Positions 1 through 5,742 of a DNA stretch of 5,809 bases are shown piece by piece. Location of the stretch: NCBI GenBank assembly GCA_002254335.1, contig NIVA01000150.1, positions 1 to 5,809 on the forward strand. Direction: 5' to 3'. The notes beneath the pieces are model-generated. The model saw only the letters and a list, made by a program, of their open reading frames with translations. It did not search any database and was not told the origin of the DNA. This DNA is from Bacteroidetes bacterium 4572_114. GTDB lineage: Bacteria; Bacteroidota; Bacteroidia; Bacteroidales; 4484-276. Position numbers and translations under genes: made by a program. Each line of letters opens with the position of its first letter. Within the stretch, counting starts at the first letter, position 1.

Positions 1-1
1 G

Positions 2-136
2 GGGGCAGCCGGATATTTTTTGGATATGGTAAAAAACGCCGATCCTGATTTTCCAAACTTCTACAAGAATGATTTAAAAGATGAAAGTATGTTGGAACAG
101 AATGGGTTGTTTATCAGGAATTTTTTGGGGTTATGA
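2..136 (+). CDS. 3' end of an unidentified gene (partial, 44 codons)
   Basis: Reading from base 2 on the plus strand gives 44 open codons ending at TGA 134-136. The frame starting at base 1 stops early (TGA at 46-48). The tail reads GAAGYFLDMVKNADPDF at the window edge and ends GLFIRNFLGL. It is a mixed, protein-like composition with acidic, basic and aromatic residues. I do not recognise the family, and the start lies outside the window. The gene converges on lspA, and a strong palindrome follows its stop by about 20 bp, which supports a real gene end. A chance open frame of this length is possible, so confidence is moderate. Confidence 0.6.
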   Translation, partial: GAAGYFLDMVKNADPDFPNFYKNDLKDESMLEQNGLFIRNFLGL

Positions 137-157
137 TTCAATAATGATTCCTGGTTT

Positions 158-190
158 AAACCTAACAGGTTTTGAAAACCTGTTAGGTTT
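158..190. terminator. Perfect 16-bp palindrome, likely bidirectional terminator
   Basis: The arms at 158-173 and 175-190 are exact reverse complements around a single central G (174). The GC core is CCTAACAGG / CCTGTTAGG, and the folded RNA would have a loop of about TTTGAAA. The plus strand continues GGTTTTCTT and the minus strand GGTTTAAACC, so both directions have a short T-rich run after the stem. It sits between the convergent partial gene and lspA, where one hairpin can terminate both. From memory, hairpins with this CCTAACAGG core recur in Bacteroidota intergenic regions. It may therefore also be a dispersed repeat; that was not checked. Confidence 0.8.
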
Positions 191-221
191 TCTTACAGAT
201 TTGAATGGATGATATTCTAAT

Positions 222-908
222 TTATTTGTATTTCGGGGTATCCTCCTCCATTGCCAACCGTGGCTCCAATATTTCTTCATCCTGAAACATGTCGCTTTCA
301 ACCACCACAGAATTTGTAATAAACTTCCGCTGGAAAAAGATCAGCAAAAATACCCCAATGGTAATGGAAGAGTCTGCGATGTTAAAAACAGGCCTGAAAA
401 AGATAAAATCCCGGCCTCCCCAAAAGGGCACCCAAGCAGGATAATAGCCTTTGAAGAGGGGGAAATAGAGCATGTCAACTACTTTGCCGTGGAGAAAAGT
501 GGCATATCCTCCCCCATCGGGAAACAGTTCGGCAACAGTATGAAAAGACGAATAACTAAAAATAAGGCCATAGAAAGCACTATCGAGAATATTGCCAATT
601 GCCCCAGCAAAAATGAGTGAAATACTGATTATAATCCCCGTGGCGGCACTCTTTTTAATAAGGTCGGATAAATACCACCCAATGGCAATAATGGCAAAAA
701 TGCGGAACAAACTCAAAATAAGCTTACCAAATTCCCCGCCAAAACTAAGGCCAAATGCCATTCCATCATCGTTCTCGGTGAAATGAATGATGAACCAGTC
801 GTTAAAAATGGGAAATTCCTGGCCAATGGTCATGTGTAGCTTGATCCAGAATTTAAGGATCTGGTCGGCAAGCAATATCAGGAAAATTATAAGAAGAGAT
901 TTTTTCAA
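222..908 (-). CDS. lspA: Lipoprotein signal peptidase (signal peptidase II)
   Basis: This inner-membrane aspartyl protease (family A8) cleaves the signal peptide from diacylglyceryl-modified prolipoproteins. Visible marks are a hydrophobic first helix with D15 (LLADQILKFWIK), N46 and G49 in TENDDGMAFG, GNILDS at 105-110, KVVDM at 142-146 and FNIAD at 175-179. By family alignment the catalytic aspartates are D145 and D179. The usual Arg after GNxxD is S110. Four membrane helices fit (about 3-22, 62-83, 90-108, 173-192), followed by a charged acidic tail of about 35 residues. At 228 aa it is longer than the roughly 165-aa proteobacterial proteins, because the segments between the second and fourth conserved motifs are expanded. 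The start is TTG at 906-908: an in-frame TAG lies just upstream, and the next Met (M26) would remove helix 1 and D15. No Shine-Dalgarno is seen. Confidence 0.96.
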   Translation of the reverse strand: MKKSLLIIFLILLADQILKFWIKLHMTIGQEFPIFNDWFIIHFTENDDGMAFGLSFGGEFGKLILSLFRIFAIIAIGWYLSDLIKKSAATGIIISISLIFAGAIGNILDSAFYGLIFSYSSFHTVAELFPDGGGYATFLHGKVVDMLYFPLFKGYYPAWVPFWGGRDFIFFRPVFNIADSSITIGVFLLIFFQRKFITNSVVVESDMFQDEEILEPRLAMEEDTPKYK

Positions 909-944
909 AACAAACAGCTATGTAATGGTGATTTAATTGCTGAT

Positions 945-970
945 CCCGCCTTCGCTACGCTTCGTACGGG
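945..970. repeat. GC-rich imperfect hairpin, probable dispersed repeat fragment
   Basis: CCCG at 945-948 and CGGG at 967-970 enclose CCTTCGCTACGCTTCGTA, which itself carries two copies of TTCG around CGCTACGC. The composition is much more GC-rich than the flanking spacer. From memory, this kind of TTCGCTACGCTTCG hairpin is a common intergenic repeat in Bacteroidota genomes. The stem is short and imperfect here and no T-run follows on either strand, so I do not call it a terminator. It lies directly beside the heptamer array at 977-1011. Confidence 0.4.
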
Positions 971-976
971 CAGACG

Positions 977-1011
977 GTAATCAGTTATCAGTAATTGGTA
1001 ATCGGCAATCT
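977..1011. repeat. Degenerate 7-bp tandem repeat, five units
   Basis: In strict 7-base register the plus strand reads GTAATCA, GTTATCA, GTAATTG, GTAATCG, GCAATCT. The consensus is about GTAATCR. It lies in the spacer between the dksA-like gene and lspA, next to a GC-rich hairpin fragment. The unit resembles the rotated unit GTCATCC of the larger array before ileS, so the two tracts may belong to one repeat family. No function is evident. Confidence 0.6.
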
Positions 1012-1121
1012 AACTTCTGTCTTCTATATCAATGTTACTTTACGTATAAACACAACACTCCCACCCCGGATATTCCGGCAATTAGAATCAGGCCAAAAAA
1101 TTATTTCAGGGCCACCCAAAC

Positions 1122-1541
1122 CTATCTGCGCAGTTTATTCTGTTGCAGTTTGGCCTCAATGCTCAAAGTTGCGTGTGGCACACTTCTCAAACGCTCTTTC
1201 GAAATCAGTTTTCCGGTTACCCGGCATATACCATAGGTCCCGTTTTTAATACGGATGAGTGCGTTTTCCAGGTTTGTGATAAACTTTTGCTGGCGTGCTG
1301 CCAGGCGGCTGTTTTCCTCTTTCGAAAGAACACTATAACCCTCTTCAAGTACTTTAAATGTTGGCGATGTATCGTTGGTGTCGTTCTCGTTATGATTAGT
1401 ATAAGCTTCTGTCAGCAATTCTAAATCAGACCTTGATTTTTCCAACTTCTCTTCAATAATCTGCCTGAACTCCCCGAGTTCCTTTTTACCGTACCTGGTT
1501 TTTGTGGCCTTTACGGTTTCTTGTTCCATATTATTTGCCAT
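1122..1541 (-). CDS. dksA: DksA/TraR-family RNA polymerase-binding regulator with degenerate zinc finger
   Basis: Family members enter the RNA polymerase secondary channel and, with (p)ppGpp, adjust transcription of rRNA and amino-acid genes. The 139-aa protein has a basic N-terminus (about 1-20) and a two-helix coiled coil (about 22-100). The hairpin tip carries DTNDTS at 54-59, matching the DxxDxA tip motif of E. coli DksA with Ser in place of Ala. The C-terminal globular part has YGICRVTGKLISKERL at 103-118. Only C106 of the four zinc ligands remains: the first is Y103, and the second pair is absent in the VPHATLSIEAK segment (121-131). I recall this as typical of Bacteroidota members, so the fold is probably zinc-free. 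ATG 1539-1541 is used; a second in-frame ATG lies four codons later (1527-1529). The gene starts 45 bp after ileS, so co-transcription is likely. Assignment to the family is firm; equivalence to E. coli DksA is inferred. Confidence 0.9.
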   Translation of the reverse strand: MANNMEQETVKATKTRYGKKELGEFRQIIEEKLEKSRSDLELLTEAYTNHNENDTNDTSPTFKVLEEGYSVLSKEENSRLAARQQKFITNLENALIRIKNGTYGICRVTGKLISKERLRSVPHATLSIEAKLQQNKLRR

Positions 1542-1586
1542 ATCTTGTTAGTTTAAATTTAATTCTATATATATTCCCGTATAATA

Positions 1587-4500
1587 CTATTTGGCTTTTT
1601 CTATCCTAATATTGGTTTTGATGTTGTCCCCCAATTCTACTTCTACGCTTGGACCGGTATTGATGCTTTTTACAAATTCAAATTTGACCGCCAGGGTTTC
1701 TGAGCAAATATACTCTAAATTCCTGGATAAGGATTGTTTTACTTCCGGTTTTTCTTCAACAACCAGGTTAATCGTATTGGTAACTTCCAACCCCATTTCT
1801 TTGCGTGCGTTCTGTATCCTGTTTACCAGTTCACGCGCAACCCCTTCATCACGTAGCTCATCGGTAATAGTAATATCCAGAGCAACTGTAAGACTGCCAT
1901 CTGAAGATATCAACCAACCGGGGATATCCTGAGTTAAAATTTCAACATCCGAAAGTAGTATCTCTATTTTTTCACCATCAAAATCAAGAATGTATTTTTC
2001 GTTTTTCTCCAACTCTTTAATCTGGTCCTTATCAAAATTCATCAGTACAGGGGCCAGCTTTTTCATCATCTTACCATATCGTGGGCCTAATGCTTTAAAA
2101 TTCGGTTTTATCTTTTTAACAAGTATTTCCGAATCATCACTTTTAAATTCGATCCCTTTAACATTAACTTCCGAAAGTATCAGCTTTTCAATAGCAAGCA
2201 CCTGTTCCTTAAAATGTTTGTTTAAAACCGGGATCATAATCCTGGCAAGTGGCTGGCGGACCTTAATTTTTGTACGCTTTCGCAACGACAAAACCATGGA
2301 CGATATCTTCTGGGCAAGCTGCATTTTTTCCTCCAGATCTTTATTAACCTGCGTTTCATCGGCCACCGGCATATCCATTATATGTATAGATTCTACCTTA
2401 TATTTTCGGGTAACGCTGTTTAAATCGGTGAACAGGCGCTCTGCAAAAAATGGTGCAATGGGCGATGACAATACCGCCAAAGTTTCGAGGCATTGGTACA
2501 GCGTTTGATATGCCGAAATTTTATCTTCGGTAAAGTCGCCTTTCCAAAATCTCCTCCTCGACAACCTTACATACCAATTGCTTAATTTATCGTTGGCAAA
2601 TTGCGCAATTGCCCTGCCCGCTTTTGTCGGTTCATAATCGTTAAAATAATCATCGACCGTTTTTATCAGTGTGTTAAGCTCCGATAATATCCAGCGGTCA
2701 AGTTCCGGCCTTTTATGGTTAGGCACATCATCTTCGCTATAATTAAACCCGTCGATGTTGGCATACAATACAAAAAAAGCATAGGTATTGTAAAGTGTAC
2801 CGAAAAATTTTCGTCGTACCTCAGCAATCCCCTCCACATCAAATTTAAGGTTGTCCCAAGGCTGGGCATTGGTAATCATGTACCAGCGGGTTGCATCGGG
2901 GCCATACTTATCAATTGTCTTAAACGGGTCTGTGGCATTGCCCAGGCGCTTCGACATTTTGTTTCCTTTTTTGTCTAACACAAGACCGTTTGAAACACAT
3001 GTTTTGTAAGCAACACTATCGAACACCATGGTTGCGATTGCATGTAACGTAAAGAACCAACCCCTGGTCTGATCGACCCCTTCGGCGATAAAATCGGCCG
3101 GAAAATATTTTTCCACCTGGTTTTTACCTTCAAAGGGATAGTGAAATTGCGCATAAGGCATTGCCCCCGAATCAAACCAAACATCAATTAAATCTGGTTC
3201 GCGGAACAATTTTTTCCCGCTTTGCGAAACCAGGAAAATTTCATCGATATAAGGCCTGTGCAGGTCGAAAGTCTTATAATTTTCTGAAGTGGTATCACCG
3301 GGGGTATAATCGGCAAAAGGGTTCTCTTTCATAAAACCCGCCTCAATTGCCTTGTCTATCTCCTCCTTTAATTGGGATGCCGAACCAATACAAATTTGTT
3401 CTTTTTTATCTTCGGTGGTCCAAATTGGCAGCCCAACGCCCCAGAACCGTGTGCGCGACAAGTTCCAGTCAACCAGGTTTTCGAGCCAGTTGCCAAAGCG
3501 GCCGTGGCCGGTTGACGCAGGTTTCCAGTTGATTGTGTTGTTCAACTCGATCATCCGTTCTTTGTACGCTGTTGTTTTAATAAACCACGAATCGAGGGGG
3601 TAGTATAAAATTGGTTTATCGGTGCGCCAGCAATGTGGATAATTGTGGGTATATTTTTCAATTTTAAATGCTTTGTTTTGGAGCTTAAGCATCACCGAAA
3701 GGTCGATGTCCAAAATGGGGGCCCCTTCACTAGCATCATTATCATATTCATTTTTTACATACCGGCCCGCATATTCCTCATAAACTTCTTTGTTTACAAA
3801 GTCATTTACAAAGTTTTCGTCCAGGTCTTCAATCCTGAAAAAGCGGCCCTTCAAATCAACCATGGGCCGTCGTTCGCCAAGTTTATCAATCAGAACAAGC
3901 GGGACAATACCCGAAACTTTTGCCACACGGTCGTCATCGGCACCAAAAGTGGGCGCAATATGCACAATGCCTGTCCCATCCTCAGTTGTAACAAAATCGC
4001 CGGCAATTATCCTAAAGGCATCCCCCATTGGTTTGATAAACGGGATCAACTGTTCGTATTGAACACCCACCAGGTCAGCTCCGGTAAATTCATCAATAAC
4101 CTTATAAGGAACATGTTTATCGCCTTTCTTATAATCTTCAAGTTTAATGTCTTTGGCCTTGCTGCTAAAATAACCTGCCAATAAATCCTTTGCCAGGATA
4201 ACGGTGATGGGTTGGCCCGAATAAAAATTAAATGTTTCGACCTTTACGTAAGTAATTTTTGCGCCAACTGCCAATGCCGTGTTCGAGGGCAACGTCCAGG
4301 GTGTGGTGGTCCAGGCCAGAAAAAACAGGTCTGGACCGGTACCAGTGAACAAACGTTCTGATTTACTGTTTCTAACCACTTTAAACTGAGCGGTTGCCGA
4401 AGTATCCTTAACATCGCGGTAGCACCCCGGTTGGTTAAGCTCGTGTGTGCTCAACCCTGTTCCGGCGGCCGGGGAATATGGCTGAATGGAATAACCCTTA

Positions 4501-5024
4501 TAAAGCAGGCCTTTTTCGTAAAGCTTAGATAATAAAAACCAAACTGTTTCAATATATTTATTGTCGAAGGTCATATATGGATCGTCCAGGTCAACCCAGT
4601 ATCCCATCTTAACCGTTAGCTCATCCCACAAATCCTTGTGTTTCATTACTTCGGTGCGACAAGCCTGGTTATATTCTTCAACCGATATTTTTTTTCCAAT
4701 GTCTTCTTTAGTAATGCCCAGGGTAGTTTCCACGGCAATTTCGATGGGAAGCCCGTGGGTATCCCAGCCGGCCTTGCGGGCAACATAATTCCCTTTCAGG
4801 GTTTTGTACCTGCAAAAAATATCCTTGATCGAACGGGAAATCATATGGTGGATGCCCGGCTTCCCGTTGGCTGACGGGGGGCCTTCGTAAAAGATAAAAG
4901 GCTCGTGGCCTTCACGATTTTTCAGGCTTTTGTGAAAGATGTCGTTTTTCTGCCAAAAATCACCGACCTCTTCTGCGATTTGAGTAAGGTTTAACCCCTG
5001 ATATTCTTTATATTTCGAGTTCAT
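1587..5024 (-). CDS. ileS: Isoleucyl-tRNA synthetase, type 2 (GXHH signature)
   Basis: This cytoplasmic class I synthetase activates isoleucine with ATP and charges tRNA-Ile. In order: the catalytic N-terminus with GIHH at 57-60, in the place of the HIGH motif (after PPSANGKP), then GWDTHGLP 86-93. The CP1 editing domain follows, with TTTPWTLPSN 239-248 and GTGIVHIAP 350-358 followed by GADDD. The Rossmann half resumes with DVWFDSG 614-620 and KMSKR 689-693, then YGPDATRWY 707-715. A helical anticodon-binding region and a long C-terminal domain (about 900-1145) follow. The 1145-aa length, the C-terminal extension and the lack of a C-terminal cysteine zinc site mark the eukaryote-like type 2, not the roughly 940-aa E. 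coli type. H and G of HIGH are exchanged (GXHH), a form reported to give extreme mupirocin resistance. ATG 5022-5024 fits the family N-terminus; the stop is TAG. No Shine-Dalgarno is seen. A TAnnTTTG box lies 40 bp upstream. Confidence 0.98.
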   Translation of the reverse strand: MNSKYKEYQGLNLTQIAEEVGDFWQKNDIFHKSLKNREGHEPFIFYEGPPSANGKPGIHHMISRSIKDIFCRYKTLKGNYVARKAGWDTHGLPIEIAVETTLGITKEDIGKKISVEEYNQACRTEVMKHKDLWDELTVKMGYWVDLDDPYMTFDNKYIETVWFLLSKLYEKGLLYKGYSIQPYSPAAGTGLSTHELNQPGCYRDVKDTSATAQFKVVRNSKSERLFTGTGPDLFFLAWTTTPWTLPSNTALAVGAKITYVKVETFNFYSGQPITVILAKDLLAGYFSSKAKDIKLEDYKKGDKHVPYKVIDEFTGADLVGVQYEQLIPFIKPMGDAFRIIAGDFVTTEDGTGIVHIAPTFGADDDRVAKVSGIVPLVLIDKLGERRPMVDLKGRFFRIEDLDENFVNDFVNKEVYEEYAGRYVKNEYDNDASEGAPILDIDLSVMLKLQNKAFKIEKYTHNYPHCWRTDKPILYYPLDSWFIKTTAYKERMIELNNTINWKPASTGHGRFGNWLENLVDWNLSRTRFWGVGLPIWTTEDKKEQICIGSASQLKEEIDKAIEAGFMKENPFADYTPGDTTSENYKTFDLHRPYIDEIFLVSQSGKKLFREPDLIDVWFDSGAMPYAQFHYPFEGKNQVEKYFPADFIAEGVDQTRGWFFTLHAIATMVFDSVAYKTCVSNGLVLDKKGNKMSKRLGNATDPFKTIDKYGPDATRWYMITNAQPWDNLKFDVEGIAEVRRKFFGTLYNTYAFFVLYANIDGFNYSEDDVPNHKRPELDRWILSELNTLIKTVDDYFNDYEPTKAGRAIAQFANDKLSNWYVRLSRRRFWKGDFTEDKISAYQTLYQCLETLAVLSSPIAPFFAERLFTDLNSVTRKYKVESIHIMDMPVADETQVNKDLEEKMQLAQKISSMVLSLRKRTKIKVRQPLARIMIPVLNKHFKEQVLAIEKLILSEVNVKGIEFKSDDSEILVKKIKPNFKALGPRYGKMMKKLAPVLMNFDKDQIKELEKNEKYILDFDGEKIEILLSDVEILTQDIPGWLISSDGSLTVALDITITDELRDEGVARELVNRIQNARKEMGLEVTNTINLVVEEKPEVKQSLSRNLEYICSETLAVKFEFVKSINTGPSVEVELGDNIKTNIRIEKAK

Positions 5025-5041
5025 CTAAATGTGAAAGTTTT

Positions 5042-5063
5042 CGCTCTATTTGTAAAATGAGCG
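5042..5063 (-). other. Small inverted repeat in the ileS leader
   Basis: CGCTC (5042-5046) and GAGCG (5059-5063) form a perfect 5-bp stem with a 12-nt AT-rich loop. On the minus strand the stem starts immediately after the TTTG of the predicted promoter box, so it would lie at or across the transcription start and could be only partly transcribed. It is too weak for a terminator or riboswitch call. Confidence 0.3.
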
Positions 5064-5071
5064 CAAAAGTA
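5064..5071 (-). promoter_or_regulatory. Predicted Bacteroidota-type -7 box for ileS
   Basis: The minus strand reads TACTTTTG here, an exact match to the TAnnTTTG box used by the Bacteroidota primary sigma factor. It lies 39 bases before the ileS ATG, leaving a leader of about 30 nt. The -33 element is weak: a TTTA sits 18 bp upstream (in CTTTAGGG) in place of TTTG. The region is AT-rich, as expected for a promoter. Between this box and the repeat array (5072-5163) I see no other feature. Confidence 0.55.
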
Positions 5072-5163
5072 TAAAAAATATGGCAACCCTAAAGAAAATT
5101 TCTAAAATCGTGTTTGGAAATTATTGAATATCAATGGATGGAGTTGGGGGTTTTGGTGTTTGT

Positions 5164-5261
5164 GTTCGGTGTTCGGTGTTCGGTGTTTGGTTGATCCGTC
5201 ATCCGTCATCCGTCATCCGTCATCCGTCATCCGTCATCCGACACCCGACACCCGTCATCCG
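5164..5261. repeat. 7-bp tandem repeat array, 14 contiguous units
   Basis: In unbroken 7-base register the plus strand reads GTTCGGT x3, GTTTGGT, TGATCCG, TCATCCG x6, ACACCCG x2, TCATCCG. The first four units are G/T-rich and their reverse complement (phase AACACCG) resembles the ACACCCG units, so the array changes strand polarity near 5192. The six central copies are identical, which suggests recent slippage expansion. The array lies between the stop of the 104-aa gene and the ileS promoter. TCATCCG has no stop on the plus strand, which creates spurious open frames there. Confidence 0.93.
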
Positions 5262-5262
5262 T

Positions 5263-5274
5263 CTCTTTGCAGGT
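5263..5274. repeat. 12-bp direct repeat shared with the neighbouring gene
   Basis: CTCTTTGCAGGT occurs here, between the two arrays, and again at 5457-5468 inside the 104-aa gene, where its complement encodes part of TCKE. A second shared word, TGGCTTCCG, is at 5288-5296 and 5441-5449. The order and spacing of the two words differ between the spacer and the gene. This may be a scrambled duplicated scrap of the gene or chance. Confidence 0.4.
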
Positions 5275-5296
5275 TTCAGGTTGTGCTTGGCTTCCG

Positions 5297-5380
5297 TCAC
5301 CCGGCATCCTGCACCCGGCATCCTGCACCCGACATCCTGCACCCGACATCCTGCACCCGGCATCGGTCATCGGTCACCCG
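5297..5380. repeat. 14-bp higher-order repeat built from heptamers
   Basis: Five 14-base units run without gaps from 5297 to 5366: TCACCCGGCATCCT, GCACCCGGCATCCT, GCACCCGACATCCT twice, then GCACCCGGCATCGG. TCATCGG and TCACCCG follow in the same 7-base register to 5380, and weaker units (for example TAACCCG 5388-5394) continue to about 5394. Each 14-mer is a dimer of related heptamers (GCACCCG + GCATCCT) close to those of the array at 5164-5261, from which it is separated by 35 bases. The 14-mer array contains no stop codon in any of six frames. The right edge runs into the 3' end of the 104-aa gene. Confidence 0.92.
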
Positions 5381-5681
5381 GCTTCACTAACCCGGCGACA
5401 AACCCTTCGTTCAACAAAATGGATTCCAAAATCACCTGTGTGGCTTCCGGGCCAAGCTCTTTGCAGGTCTGCAAATATGATGTAAACCCAGAAGTGTCGC
5501 GCAACGACCAACTGTTGTATTCGTAATCAAGTTTTTCTATCTGTTTGATTTTTTGGTTGTCCTCGCCAAACAGCCTGGCCAACAATACGATGGTATAATT
5601 TTTCCAAGCCTCCAGGTCGAAGTCCTTGCTATCGAGTTTATCAATCTGTTGCTGTAGTAGTTCTATTTGTTTTTGTTTCAT
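5367..5681 (-). CDS. Conserved-looking hypothetical helical protein, 104 aa
   Basis: I do not recognise a named family. The protein is soluble, with no signal peptide or membrane segment, and mostly helix-forming: a Gln/Lys-rich N-terminal helix (1-20), then EAWKNYTIVLLARLFGED (24-41), KIKQIEKLDYEYNSW (44-58) and a C-terminal helical part. The W..(8-11)..LFGED..K.KQI pattern reminds me of small domains of unknown function in bacterial hypothetical and defence-associated proteins; this is weak recall, not evidence of function. ATG 5679-5681 is a clear start without Shine-Dalgarno. The stop TGA (5367-5369) and roughly the last nine residues (AGLVKPGDR) lie in repeat-derived DNA, so the native C-terminus may have been replaced. 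It is in the same direction as ileS but separated from it by 342 bp containing an ileS promoter, so they are probably independent units. Confidence 0.75.
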   Translation of the reverse strand: MKQKQIELLQQQIDKLDSKDFDLEAWKNYTIVLLARLFGEDNQKIKQIEKLDYEYNSWSLRDTSGFTSYLQTCKELGPEATQVILESILLNEGFVAGLVKPGDR

Positions 5682-5742
5682 GATGATGCGGATTTATTTT
5701 GGGGATAAAATTAGTTAAAATAAACATGAGGGTAGTGAAGCT

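Noticed and set aside
1066..1078. Hairpin CCGGA-TAT-TCCGG after the dksA-like gene as a terminator
   Set aside because: The stem is only 5 bp and no T-run follows on the minus strand (GGTGGGAGTG follows).
1091..1113. GGCC...GGCC pair around an A/T-rich stretch just after the dksA-like stop
   Set aside because: A 4-bp stem with a long, poorly pairing loop is not convincing as a terminator.
1591..4874. Numerous plus-strand open frames opposite ileS, up to 183 codons
   Set aside because: They are antisense to a confidently identified gene, have no recognisable motifs, and are explained by its codon use.
5164..5380. CRISPR array
   Set aside because: The units are contiguous 7- or 14-mers without unique spacers, and no cas genes are present.
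5124..5526. Overlapping plus-strand open frames with a repeating SSVIRHP-like peptide
   Set aside because: They arise because the heptamer arrays have no stop on the plus strand. Three 7-mers make 21 bases, giving a 7-residue repeat; the rest is antisense to the 104-aa gene.
5690..5730. Promoter for the 104-aa gene (TAATTTTA on the minus strand)
   Set aside because: The last base of the TAnnTTTG box does not match and no clear -33 element is seen; such words are expected by chance in AT-rich DNA.
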